From the NCBI GenBank assembly GCA_934130175.1, contig CAKOXP010000010.1, forward strand, positions 1 to 54,914: DNA of 54,914 bases. The letters run 5' to 3'. Both the position numbers and the translations under genes were made by a program. The first letter of the stretch is position 1. Each line of letters starts with the position of its first letter. Below, piece after piece: positions 8,151 through 16,743 of the stretch. The DNA is from an uncultured Bacilli bacterium. Lineage in GTDB: Bacteria; Bacillota_I; Bacilli_A; RF39; UBA660. The notes beneath the pieces were generated by a model. It was not told the DNA's origin. It worked only from the letters and a program-made list of their open reading frames with translations, and ran no database searches.

Positions 8151-8222
8151 TGTGGAAAAAGTTAATAACTTAATTTTTTCTTTATTATATCACAAATTTT
8201 CTAAAATTTTATATGTGGAAAA
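8151..8222. promoter_or_regulatory. oriC, dnaA-dnaN segment: two DnaA-type boxes and dnaN promoter
   Basis: Two TGTGGAAAA sequences (8151-8159 and 8214-8222; minus strand TTTTCCACA) each differ from the DnaA box at one base. Between them is an AT-rich stretch and, on the minus strand, an extended -10 TGA-TATAAT (8184-8189) for dnaN. In B. subtilis the unwinding element lies in this intergenic space. Confidence 0.65.
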
Positions 8223-8236
8223 CTTGTTTACTATTT

Positions 8237-9628
8237 TTATTTATTAACAATACCACTTCCAATATCATTTTTTAGTTTATCTATTATCTTTGCTAAATCA
8301 GGATTAACTTTTATTTCTTGTTCTATTTTTTCAACTGAGTGCATAACTGTTGAATGATCTTTTCCACCAAACTCTGTTCCTATTTTAGGAAAGGATTCGC
8401 TAGTCATGTTTCTACATAAATACATTGCAATCTGTCGTGGAAAAGATATATTAGAACTTCTTTTTTTACTCCTAATGTCTTCAACAGTAATTTGAAAGTA
8501 TTCAGATACTATTTTTTGGATTCTGTGGATATCATTTTTTTCAGAAATTCCTTTATTTATAAAGTCTTTTAAAGCCTCTATTGCAAGGTCTAAAGTAATT
8601 TCAACTCCACCCATTATTGTTGAATAAGCAATTAATCTTGTAATAGAACCTTCTAATTGTCTTACATCTGTTCCTATATTAGAAGCTATATACTCAATGA
8701 CATCATTAGGTATTTCTTTTTCAAAGTTACCTGCTGATATTTTTTTTCTAATAATTTCTGTGCGAAGTGTAAAATCCGGAGGAAAAATATTAACTGTTAA
8801 TCCCCAGCAAAACCTTGTTCTTAAACGATCTTCTAATAATTTTAAGTCATCAGGTGACCTATCAGATGATATTATTATTTGCTTACTATCATTATATAAG
8901 GTATTGAAAGTATGAAAGAATTCTTGTTGAGTTTGAGTAGCACCACCTAAAAATTGAATATCATCTATTATAAGAACATCTACATTACGGTATTTATTCT
9001 TAAAAAAGTCCACATAATTGAAGTTTTGTCCTTTTTCATCACGCTTATTGATACCAATAAAGTCTTGAATAAATTGATCACTAGTAACATATAATACTTT
9101 GCGATTACTATTCATTGTAATGTAATTACCTATCGCATGCATTAAATGAGTTTTTCCAAGTCCACTATTTCCATATATAAATAATGGATTATACATATTA
9201 CCAGGGTTTTCAGCAACTGATAATGCTGCCGCATGAGCAAATTTATTACTATTACCTACTATAAAATTATCGAAAGTGTATTTACTTTTTAAATTAGATT
9301 GAAAAGAATTTGGTGGAACTCCCCTATTCTCACTTTCATTTATAGTATCTTGTTTTACTTTTTCTTCTTCAAGTTCTTTTATCTCATCACTTAAAATAAA
9401 GTCCAGTTCAAAGTTTGTTCCTGTTATGTTATTTAATTTATCAACAATTAATGTGGAATACTTATCTGCCAGATGTTTTTTGTGAATTTGCATAGGGACA
9501 ATAATGATTGCTTTTCCATTATCTAGTTTATATAAACTTGTATCTTTAAACCAAGTATCATATGCTAGACTGGATAGTTCATCTTTAACTTGCGTTAAAA
9601 AGTTTGTCCATAAAACATCGACATTCAT
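8237..9628 (-). CDS. dnaA: Chromosomal replication initiator DnaA
   Basis: AAA+ initiator that binds DnaA boxes, melts the origin and loads the helicase. Domain I spans about residues 1-80, with a charged linker to about 110. Walker A is GNSGLGKTH near 153-161 and Walker B is VLIIDDIQFLGG; sensor I is SSDRSP. The C-terminal domain IV ends with the signature GGKDHSTVMHS. At 463 residues it has normal length. GGGGAG precedes ATG. Box clusters on both sides of the gene identify this as the chromosome origin. Confidence 0.98.
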   Translation of the reverse strand: MNVDVLWTNFLTQVKDELSSLAYDTWFKDTSLYKLDNGKAIIIVPMQIHKKHLADKYSTLIVDKLNNITGTNFELDFILSDEIKELEEEKVKQDTINESENRGVPPNSFQSNLKSKYTFDNFIVGNSNKFAHAAALSVAENPGNMYNPLFIYGNSGLGKTHLMHAIGNYITMNSNRKVLYVTSDQFIQDFIGINKRDEKGQNFNYVDFFKNKYRNVDVLIIDDIQFLGGATQTQQEFFHTFNTLYNDSKQIIISSDRSPDDLKLLEDRLRTRFCWGLTVNIFPPDFTLRTEIIRKKISAGNFEKEIPNDVIEYIASNIGTDVRQLEGSITRLIAYSTIMGGVEITLDLAIEALKDFINKGISEKNDIHRIQKIVSEYFQITVEDIRSKKRSSNISFPRQIAMYLCRNMTSESFPKIGTEFGGKDHSTVMHSVEKIEQEIKVNPDLAKIIDKLKNDIGSGIVNK

Positions 9629-9712
9629 ACAACCATCTCCCCAAAAACATAATAATTACCAATAGTGTACATTAATTTGTTGAAAAAATAAATAAAAAAA
9701 ATCAAAAAATTA

Positions 9713-9844
9713 ATATCCACAGAATTTCCACAAAATTATCAACAACTAAAATATAGAAATAATAACGAAAATTTAAGTTTTCCACATTTTCCACAGATTT
9801 TGTTTAAACAAGTTAAAAAGTAGAATCCACAGTCCTGTGGAATT
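9713..9844. other. oriC: oriC, dnaA-rpmH segment with DnaA-box cluster
   Basis: In the 316-base gap between dnaA and rpmH there are seven DnaA-box-like sites: ATATCCACA (9713), ATTTCCACA (9724), TTATCAACA (9736), TTTTCCACA (9778 and 9787), GAATCCACA (9823), and inverted TGTGGAATT (9836). The last two form a near-palindrome around CCACAGTCCTGTGG. None is a perfect TTATCCACA. The gap is strongly AT-rich, and coding direction switches here as expected at an origin. No convincing protein-coding frame is present. Confidence 0.85.
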
Positions 9845-9884
9845 TGTGAATTATTTAGAAACTTTAGAAAAATCAAAGAATTAA

Positions 9885-9914
9885 TTGACAAATCAAGGAT
9901 TTTATTATTATAAT
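9885..9914 (+). promoter_or_regulatory. Promoter of rpmH
   Basis: TTGACA-N18-TATAAT, the strongest-looking promoter at the origin, about 30 bases before rpmH. Confidence 0.85.
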
Positions 9915-9944
9915 AATGTAGATTTATGTCTGGAGGTGGAGAAA

Positions 9945-10067
9945 GTGAAGAGAACATATCAACCAAATAATCGTAAAAAAGCTAAGAAACATGGTTTTTT
10001 TGCACGTAAACTTACTAATGTATTAAATAATCGTCGTCGTAAAGGACGTAAAAGTCTATGTAAATAA
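9945..10067 (+). CDS. rpmH: 50S ribosomal protein L34
   Basis: Forty-residue basic protein starting MKRTYQPNNRKKAKKHGF and ending in a RRRKGRK tail, the L34 signature. The start is GTG, with GGAGGTG six bases before it. L34 is a small protein of the large subunit. As in most bacteria it is the first gene on the right side of the origin, followed by rnpA. A weak CCAC/GTGG hairpin with a T run (about 10070-10097) separates the two and may partly terminate transcription. Confidence 0.96.
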   Translation: MKRTYQPNNRKKAKKHGFFARKLTNVLNNRRRKGRKSLCK

Positions 10068-10119
10068 TCCACTTGTTTTAACGGTGGTTTTTTTTACATG
10101 ATAGAATAGGGGCTATAAC

Positions 10120-10455
10120 ATGAAGAAAAAAGATATAGTAAAAAGTAAAATTGACTTTAATAAAATAATTAAAACTGGTAAATCAGTATCTAATAATTGT
10201 TTTGTTATATATTATAAGGATAACAACATAGATCATAGTCGTTATGGAATATCAGTAGGTACAAAACTTGGTAATGCTGTATTTAGAAATAAGTACAAAA
10301 GAAAAATTAGGATGATTATTACAACTAATAAGAATGTTTTAGAAAAAGAAAACAAGGATTATATTGTTCTTTTTCGAAAAGCAGGAGTAAATTATACTCA
10401 TGAAAAATTAGAAAAGAAATTTCTTGAATTAGCAAATAAACTTAAGGAGAATTAA
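10120..10455 (+). CDS. rnpA: Ribonuclease P protein component
   Basis: Basic protein subunit of RNase P, which matures tRNA 5' ends with its RNA subunit (not in this window). The 111 residues carry the RNP motif RNKYKRKIR in the second half and an N-terminal F-x-x-I segment; length is normal. AGGGG lies seven bases before ATG. yidC starts at the base after its stop codon. Confidence 0.95.
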   Translation: MKKKDIVKSKIDFNKIIKTGKSVSNNCFVIYYKDNNIDHSRYGISVGTKLGNAVFRNKYKRKIRMIITTNKNVLEKENKDYIVLFRKAGVNYTHEKLEKKFLELANKLKEN

Positions 10456-11385
10456 ATGAAGAAGCAAAAAATAAAGATAATTTTAATTTTGTTGATACTA
10501 TTATTAACAACAGGATGTACTAAAACATTGACTGATAGTAAGAATAAACCTGTTAAAGATAATGTAACAGGCCAAAGTTTAACTCAAAATATTTTGTGTA
10601 AACCAACAAATAAAAATACAATAAAAATATATGAAAAGAATAAAGTTAAAGTTGAAAAATTACCTGATTGTGATAATTTTAAAGTAAATAGTGGTAAATA
10701 TGAAGGTTTATGGACATCTATATTTGTAAAACCTCTAGCATTCGTTCTTTTAAAACTAGGAAAATTAGTAGGAAACTATGCAGTATCATTAATTATTATT
10801 AGTTTACTAATTAGATTGATTGCCTTTCCATTTACAAAGAAAACAGCAATGCAATCAGAACTAATGAAAAAAGCACAACCTGAATTAACTAGAATTCAAA
10901 ATAAATATAAGGACAAACAAGATCAAGAATCATTAACAAGACAAAGTCAAGAAATGATGATGGTTTATAAGAAATATAATATAAGCCCTATGTCTGGATG
11001 TTTATTTTCAATGATTCAACTTCCTTTATTTATCGCATTTTTTGAAGCAGTTCAAAGAACACCAGCAATTTTTGAAGGAAAATTTTTAGGATTACAACTT
11101 GGAACAACACCAATGGTTGGATTTACAACAGCTAGCATCATAGGTTATATAGTATTAATGCTTTTGATAGGCGCAACAACATATTTTTCATTTAAACTTA
11201 ATGCAACAGGAAACACCTTAGATCCAAGTATGGCAATGATGCCAGTTATGATGGTATTTATGATAATATTTATGGCTTTATTTATGCCATCTGCACTAGG
11301 AATTTATTGGATTACAACTAATTTATTTACAATATTTCAAAATATGTTAGTTAAAAGGAGTAAGGTAGAACATGGAAAAGCATAG
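10456..11385 (+). CDS. yidC: Membrane protein insertase YidC (SpoIIIJ type)
   Basis: Inserts and folds proteins in the cytoplasmic membrane, alone or with SecYEG. The N-terminus is a lipoprotein signal with the lipobox-like LLTTGC, so Cys21 is probably lipidated as in Gram-positive YidC. The conserved 60KD_IMP domain begins near residue 100 (AVSLIIISLLIRLIAFPFTKK) and includes the hydrophilic-groove Arg of LLIRL; about five membrane segments follow. It directly abuts rnpA and overlaps jag by 14 bases. Confidence 0.95.
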   Translation: MKKQKIKIILILLILLLTTGCTKTLTDSKNKPVKDNVTGQSLTQNILCKPTNKNTIKIYEKNKVKVEKLPDCDNFKVNSGKYEGLWTSIFVKPLAFVLLKLGKLVGNYAVSLIIISLLIRLIAFPFTKKTAMQSELMKKAQPELTRIQNKYKDKQDQESLTRQSQEMMMVYKKYNISPMSGCLFSMIQLPLFIAFFEAVQRTPAIFEGKFLGLQLGTTPMVGFTTASIIGYIVLMLLIGATTYFSFKLNATGNTLDPSMAMMPVMMVFMIIFMALFMPSALGIYWITTNLFTIFQNMLVKRSKVEHGKA

Positions 11386-11977
11386 TTATGTAGGAAAAAC
11401 AAAAGAAGATGCAATTAAAGAAGCAGTAATTGATTTACAAGAAGTAGAAGAAAATTTAATTATTAATGAGATATCTTCAAAGACAGGATTATTTAAAAAA
11501 ACAGAAATTGAAGTAATCGAAAAAAGAGAAGTAGTAAAATTCATTAAAAGTAAGATTCATGAATTATTAAAAGATATGGGAATTAATGCTAATATTGAAA
11601 CTAAAGTTGATAATAATATAGCAAAATATACAATTGTATCAGATCAAGATGCCTTAGTAATAGGAAAGAATGGTAAGAATTTACAAGCTTTATCAACAAT
11701 AATAAGCCAAATAGTATTAAAGGAAACTAATCATTCACTTAAATTTATTATTGATGTAGGAGAATATAAATTCAAAAGAGAAAGAAATTTAGAAAGACTT
11801 GCTAAGAATGTTGCAAGAGAAGTAAAAGCAACTAAAGTAGAAGCAAAACTAGATTCAATGAATTCTTATGAAAGAAGAATAATTCATAATACTTTAAAAG
11901 ATTACAAATATGTATATACTGAAAGTGTAGGGGAAGAACCTAACAGATCAGTAGTTATCAAACCAAAAGAAGATTAA
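11372..11977 (+). CDS. jag: RNA-binding protein Jag/KhpB
   Basis: Has an N-terminal Jag_N domain (about 1-50), a KH domain with VIGKNGKNLQAL (GxxG loop GKNG, near 92-95), and a C-terminal R3H domain with ERRIIHNTLKDY. Jag/KhpB binds small RNAs with KhpA and influences division and wall synthesis in other Firmicutes. It overlaps the end of yidC, an order conserved across Bacilli, which suggests coupled expression. Confidence 0.94.
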   Translation: MEKHSYVGKTKEDAIKEAVIDLQEVEENLIINEISSKTGLFKKTEIEVIEKREVVKFIKSKIHELLKDMGINANIETKVDNNIAKYTIVSDQDALVIGKNGKNLQALSTIISQIVLKETNHSLKFIIDVGEYKFKRERNLERLAKNVAREVKATKVEAKLDSMNSYERRIIHNTLKDYKYVYTESVGEEPNRSVVIKPKED

Positions 11978-11993
11978 GTTCTTCTTTTTTCTA
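11964..11993 (+). terminator. Intrinsic terminator after jag
   Basis: AAGAAGA/TCTTCTT stem overlapping the jag stop, followed by T residues. Confidence 0.8.
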
Positions 11994-12011
11994 TATAAAA
12001 ATAAAATAGTG

Positions 12012-12020
12012 TGCTATAAT
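12012..12020 (+). promoter_or_regulatory. Extended -10 promoter of mnmE
   Basis: TGC-TATAAT (-10 at 12015-12020) 27 bases before mnmE; no clear -35. Confidence 0.6.
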
Positions 12021-12046
12021 AAGAAAGAAAAAAAGGAGGAGTTTAT

Positions 12047-13402
12047 ATGAATGATACAATAGCGGCAATTTCAACTGCTTTAGGAGTAGGGGCTATATCT
12101 ATTGTTAGAATGAGTGGAAAAGATTCTATTTCGATTGCAAATTCTATTTTTTCAGGTAAAGATTTAGAAAAAGTTGCAACTCACACTATAAATTATGGAT
12201 TTATTAAAGATAATGAAGAAATAATAGATGAAGTATTAGTTTCAGTAATGAAGTCTCCTCATACTTATACAACAGAAGATATTGTAGAAATCAACTGTCA
12301 TGGAGGAATAACTACAACTAATAAGGTTTTAGAAACACTTTTAAAACATGGAGCAAGACTAGCTGAACCTGGAGAATTTACTAAACGCGCATTTTTAAAT
12401 GGAAGAATAGATTTAACAAAATCAGAAGCAGTCATGGATTTATTAGAAAGTAAGACAGAAAGTGCCAGAAAATTAGCTATCAATTCGTTACAAGGAAAAA
12501 CAGCCCTTTTAGTAGATAATTTTAGAGATAAAATCAAACAATTAATATCTTCAATTGAAGTAAATATAGATTATCCAGAGTATTATGATATTGAAGTTGT
12601 AACGTTAGAAAAGATTAAAGAAGAGACTGCAAGTATGAAACAAGAGTTGGAAACTATAATTAAGGAAAGTGAAAACAGTAAGATAATAAAAAATGGAATT
12701 GATACTTTAATAATAGGAAGACCTAACGTTGGAAAAAGTAGTATCTTAAATAAATTTTTAGATGAAGAAAAAGCAATAGTTACAGATATAGCTGGAACAA
12801 CAAGAGATATAGTAGAAGGACAAGTAATGCTTGATAATATAGTTTTAAATATTATTGATACAGCAGGTATTAGACAAACAGAAGATAAAGTAGAAAAAAT
12901 AGGTGTAGAAAAGAGTCTTTCTCTTATTGATAAAGCTGATTTAATAATATTAGTTTTAAATAGTAATGAAAAATTAACTTTGGAAGATCAAGAATTACTT
13001 GAAAAAACTAAAAATAAAAACACTATTGTTGTTCTTAATAAAAATGATTTGGAAAGAAATATAGAATTAGATAAGTTAGAAGATTACACTTTAGTTAGTA
13101 CCAATACTAATGACTTAGAAGGAATTGACACCTTAAAAGATAAAATAAAAGAAATGTTTAATTTAGAACAAATATCTACAAAAGATTATAATTATTTAAC
13201 TAATGTTAGACAAATATCACTTGCTAAAAATGCTTATCAAAAATTAATTGATGTTGAAACAGGGTTAAAAGATAATTTACCTGTAGATATGATTGAAATA
13301 GATTTAAGAGATTGTTTTGACATTCTTGGACAGATTACTGGTAAAACATATAGCGATGAAATAATAGATAATCTTTTTGAAAGATTTTGTGTAGGAAAGT
13401 AG
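12047..13402 (+). CDS. mnmE: tRNA modification GTPase MnmE
   Basis: With MnmG it makes the 5-carboxymethylaminomethyl group on wobble uridines (U34) of certain tRNAs. The N-terminal tetrahydrofolate-binding domain covers about 1-115. The inserted G domain shows G1 GRPNVGKSS, G2 IAGTTRD, G3 DTAG and G4 NKND. The C-terminal FCVGK supplies the Cys of the family FCIGK. Length is normal (451). AAAGGAGGAG precedes ATG. mnmG follows after one inserted gene. Confidence 0.97.
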   Translation: MNDTIAAISTALGVGAISIVRMSGKDSISIANSIFSGKDLEKVATHTINYGFIKDNEEIIDEVLVSVMKSPHTYTTEDIVEINCHGGITTTNKVLETLLKHGARLAEPGEFTKRAFLNGRIDLTKSEAVMDLLESKTESARKLAINSLQGKTALLVDNFRDKIKQLISSIEVNIDYPEYYDIEVVTLEKIKEETASMKQELETIIKESENSKIIKNGIDTLIIGRPNVGKSSILNKFLDEEKAIVTDIAGTTRDIVEGQVMLDNIVLNIIDTAGIRQTEDKVEKIGVEKSLSLIDKADLIILVLNSNEKLTLEDQELLEKTKNKNTIVVLNKNDLERNIELDKLEDYTLVSTNTNDLEGIDTLKDKIKEMFNLEQISTKDYNYLTNVRQISLAKNAYQKLIDVETGLKDNLPVDMIEIDLRDCFDILGQITGKTYSDEIIDNLFERFCVGK

Positions 13403-13409
13403 GAATATT

Positions 13410-14075
13410 ATGAAAATAGCAGTTATAGAAAGAATTGAAAATGATGATAACAAAGATACATTTAACAAAAAACTTTATTTAAGTAGTTATTTTCAAGAGA
13501 TATTTGCCAACCTAGATATATTATGGATTCCAATAGTTTCAGAAAAATTTACTGAAGAAATTTGTGATATTTGTGATGGTTTGTTAGTAACAGGAAGTGC
13601 TAATGATGTCCATCCAAAATATTATCATGAAAAGGCATTAGCTGGAAAAGAATATAAATATGATGAATTTCCAACCGTAAAAAAGGCAATAGAATTATTT
13701 AATAAAAGACAAAAACTGATACTAGGTATTTGTGCTGGAATACAAGAAATAAATGTAGTATTTGGTGGTTCATTAAACCAAAAAATAGATAATCATAATT
13801 TACTAGATAATAGTAAACATTTAATAAAAATAGAAGAGAATTCTGTTCTATATGATATATATAGAAAAAAAGAGATTAAGGTAAATTCTTATCATAATCA
13901 ATCTATTAAACAAATTGCTCCCGGTTTTAAAGTAACAGCAATTAGTAGTGATGGTGTAATAGAAGGAATTGAAAGAAAAAATATTTTAGCGGTTCAGTGG
14001 CATCCAGAAGTTACAAATGATATGAAATTATTTAAAAAATTTATAGATATGTGTAAAAAAAGTCAACAAGATTAA
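13410..14075 (+). CDS. Peptidase C26 family protein (class I glutamine amidotransferase-like)
   Basis: The 221 residues have the gamma-glutamyl-gamma-aminobutyrate hydrolase (PuuD-like) pattern: GLLVTGSANDVHPKYY, the nucleophile elbow GICAGIQEINV, and the catalytic VQWHPE near the C-terminus. Such enzymes hydrolyse gamma-glutamyl bonds; the substrate here is unknown. It starts 7 bases after mnmE and ends 23 bases before mnmG, so it sits inside an otherwise conserved tRNA-modification operon. No separate promoter is visible. Confidence 0.85.
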   Translation: MKIAVIERIENDDNKDTFNKKLYLSSYFQEIFANLDILWIPIVSEKFTEEICDICDGLLVTGSANDVHPKYYHEKALAGKEYKYDEFPTVKKAIELFNKRQKLILGICAGIQEINVVFGGSLNQKIDNHNLLDNSKHLIKIEENSVLYDIYRKKEIKVNSYHNQSIKQIAPGFKVTAISSDGVIEGIERKNILAVQWHPEVTNDMKLFKKFIDMCKKSQQD

Positions 14076-14098
14076 AATAAAATGTGGTGGTGATAAAA

Positions 14099-15979
14099 AT
14101 GAAATATGAAGCAATAGTAGTTGGTGGAGGACATGCAGGATGTGAAGCATCTTTAGCAATAGCAAGAAAAAATCATAAAACTTTATTAATAACAGGTAGT
14201 ATTGAAAATATTGCAGATATGCCATGTAATCCAGCAATTGGTGGACCAGCTAAGGGAATTGTCGTTCGTGAAATAGACGCTTTAGGTGGAGAAATGGGTA
14301 AAAATGCAGATAAAGCTGCTATCCAAGTGAAAATGTTAAATACAAAAAAAGGACCAGCAGTCCAAGCATTGCGTGCTCAAGAAGATAAAAATATTTATCC
14401 AAAAGAAATGTTAAAAACTTTAAAACAAGAAAAAAACTTAGATATAAAAGAATCATTAGTTGAAGATTTAATGGTAGAAGATAATAAAATTAAAGGCGTT
14501 ATCTTAGAAGATGGTACTAAAATAGAAGCTGATGTTGTCGTATTAACAACAGGTACATATTTACGTGGAATGATTCTAGTAGGAGCAAATAAAACACCAG
14601 GAGGACCACATGGTGAAAGAGATTCAAAATTCTTATCAACAAAGCTAAAAAAATTAGGATTTAATATTTTAAGACTTAAAACTGGAACACCACCAAGAGT
14701 AGATAAATCAACAATAGATTATGAAAAAACATCATTAGAAGCAGGTGACGATAGAGTCTTAACATTCTCATATGATAATAAAGTATATTATAACTATAAA
14801 GACCAAACTCCATGTCATTTAATCTATACAAATGATAAAACACATCAAATCATTAAAAATCATTTAAAAGAATCAAGTATGTATGGTGGATATGTAGAAG
14901 GAATTGGTCCAAGATATTGTCCATCAATAGAAGACAAAGTAGTAAGATTTAGTGATAAGGAACGTCATCAATTATTCCTAGAACCAGAAAGTAATGTAGA
15001 AGATGATCCTGATTATGGAAACACTATTTATGTACAAGGATTTTCTACTAGTATGCCTGAAAATATTCAAGAAGAAATGGTTCACAGCTTACAAGGATTA
15101 GAACATGCCAAGATTATAAAATATGCTTATGCCATAGAATATGACGCAATTGATGCTAAACAATTAAAGCAAAGTCTAGAATCAAAATTAGTAGAAGGAC
15201 TATATACTGCAGGACAAATAAATGGTACAAGTGGCTATGAAGAGGCTGCAGGCCAAGGACTAATCGCAGGTATAAATGCTGCTTTAAAATTAGAAGGAAA
15301 ATCTCCTTTAATTCTAAAGAGAAACGAATCTTATATTGGAGTATTAATAGATGATTTAGTAACAAAAGGAGTAAAAGATCCATATAGATTATTAACATCA
15401 CGTGCTGAATATCGTCTACTTTTAAGACATGATAATGCTGATATGAGACTTAGAGATTATGGTTATCAAGTTGGTTTAATAAATGAAGAACAATATCAAC
15501 TATTTAATAAGAAAAAACAAGATATTGAAACTGTTTATAAAATTCTAAAAGAAAATAAAGTTACCCCTAAAAAAGAAGTTAATGAATATCTATCATCAAT
15601 TGATAGTTCAACACTAAAAGATGGTATTACTCTATATGATTTATTAAAAAGACCAGAAATTTCAATAGAGAACATAAAACATTTTATCAAATTAGATTAT
15701 GATGATGAAGTATTAGAACAAGTAGAAATAAACACAAGATATCAAGGTTATATTGCTAAAGCAAATAAAGAAGCTGAAAAAATGTTAGATTTAGAAAATA
15801 AAAAAATACCTGATGATATTGATTATGATAAAATTCCAAATATTGCTAGTGAAGCAAGACAAAAATTAAATGAAATAAAACCAACAACAATAGCTCAAGC
15901 TTTAAGAATTAGTGGAGTTAATCCTGCAGATATTTCTATTTTAATGGTTTATTTAAAAAGAAGAGGTAATGATGAATAA
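14099..15979 (+). CDS. mnmG: tRNA uridine-5-carboxymethylaminomethyl modification enzyme MnmG (GidA)
   Basis: FAD-dependent partner of MnmE. The N-terminal Rossmann motif is VVGGGHAGCEAS (about 7-18); the two GidA signatures GGPHGERDSKFLS and GQINGTSGYEEAAGQG are present, as is the C-terminal helical region ending SGVNPADISILMVYLKRR. At 626 residues it has family length. An in-frame GTG at 14084 overlaps the GGTGGTGAT ribosome site, so the ATG at 14099 is chosen. It overlaps rsmG by 8 bases. Confidence 0.97.
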   Translation: MKYEAIVVGGGHAGCEASLAIARKNHKTLLITGSIENIADMPCNPAIGGPAKGIVVREIDALGGEMGKNADKAAIQVKMLNTKKGPAVQALRAQEDKNIYPKEMLKTLKQEKNLDIKESLVEDLMVEDNKIKGVILEDGTKIEADVVVLTTGTYLRGMILVGANKTPGGPHGERDSKFLSTKLKKLGFNILRLKTGTPPRVDKSTIDYEKTSLEAGDDRVLTFSYDNKVYYNYKDQTPCHLIYTNDKTHQIIKNHLKESSMYGGYVEGIGPRYCPSIEDKVVRFSDKERHQLFLEPESNVEDDPDYGNTIYVQGFSTSMPENIQEEMVHSLQGLEHAKIIKYAYAIEYDAIDAKQLKQSLESKLVEGLYTAGQINGTSGYEEAAGQGLIAGINAALKLEGKSPLILKRNESYIGVLIDDLVTKGVKDPYRLLTSRAEYRLLLRHDNADMRLRDYGYQVGLINEEQYQLFNKKKQDIETVYKILKENKVTPKKEVNEYLSSIDSSTLKDGITLYDLLKRPEISIENIKHFIKLDYDDEVLEQVEINTRYQGYIAKANKEAEKMLDLENKKIPDDIDYDKIPNIASEARQKLNEIKPTTIAQALRISGVNPADISILMVYLKRRGNDE

Positions 15980-16607
15980 AGAAGAGTTTGAAAAAGAATT
16001 ATTAAAATTAGGAATAGTTTTAACAGAAAAACAAAAATCTCAGTTAGAAGAATTTTATAATATTTTAATTGAAGAAAATAAAAAAATAAATTTGACTAGA
16101 ATTTTAGAAAAAGAAGACGTTTATTTGAAACACTTTTATGATAGTTTGACTATTGTTAAAGTTGTTGATTTTTCAAAAATAAATACCCTATGTGATGTAG
16201 GAAGTGGAGCAGGTTTTCCTGGAATAGTTTTAAAAATAGTTTTTCCAAATCTTAAAGTAGTTTTAATAGACTCTTTACAAAAACGCGTTAATTATTTAAA
16301 TAGAACTATTGAAAGCTTAGGCTTAGAAAATATTAAGGCTATTCATACGAGAAGTGAAGATTATAAAGAAACATTTGATTTAGTAGTAGCAAGAGCAGTC
16401 GCAAGACTTGATAAACTTATTAACTGGTGTTCTCATTTAATAGGAAAAAATCAACTTTTTGTTGCTATGAAAGCTAATGTAGATGATGAGTTAGTTGGTA
16501 TTGATAAAACTTTAACTAAAAATAATTGTCTAGTAGAAAATATAGAAAAATTTAATTTGCCAAAAGAAAATAGTAATAGAGCCCTTGTTGTAATAAGAAA
16601 AAAGTAA
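15972..16607 (+). CDS. rsmG: 16S rRNA (guanine527-N7)-methyltransferase RsmG
   Basis: SAM-dependent methyltransferase (GidB) for G527 of 16S rRNA. Motif I is DVGSGAGFPGIVL; the family segment VVARAVARLDKL follows. There are two adjacent ATGs (15969 and 15972); the second lies at the better distance from AGAGG. Its start overlaps the mnmG end, the usual arrangement in Bacilli. Confidence 0.95.
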   Translation: MNKEEFEKELLKLGIVLTEKQKSQLEEFYNILIEENKKINLTRILEKEDVYLKHFYDSLTIVKVVDFSKINTLCDVGSGAGFPGIVLKIVFPNLKVVLIDSLQKRVNYLNRTIESLGLENIKAIHTRSEDYKETFDLVVARAVARLDKLINWCSHLIGKNQLFVAMKANVDDELVGIDKTLTKNNCLVENIEKFNLPKENSNRALVVIRKK

Positions 16608-16608
16608 G

Positions 16609-16665
16609 AAAAGTAAAAAATATCTATAATATATATGAATAGATAGTATACTTTTCTTTTTTATT
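16609..16665 (+). terminator. Long-hairpin terminator after rsmG
   Basis: AGAAAAGTA/TACTTTTCT outer stem with an inner ATCTAT/ATAGAT pairing, followed by a T run. Confidence 0.6.
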
Positions 16666-16677
16666 TACTGACAATAC

Positions 16678-16706
16678 TTTTCAAAAAAATTATTTCATGT
16701 TATAAT
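16678..16706 (+). promoter_or_regulatory. Promoter of noc
   Basis: TTTTCA-N17-TATAAT, with GGGAGG and the noc ATG following. Confidence 0.65.
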
Positions 16707-16743
16707 CTATAATAGAATAAAAGAATAAAGGGAGGTATCAGAT

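Noticed and set aside
9739..9966. 75-residue minus-strand frame in the dnaA-rpmH gap
   Set aside because: It has no ribosome site, crosses the DnaA-box cluster and the rpmH promoter and start, and is rich in chance low-complexity residues.
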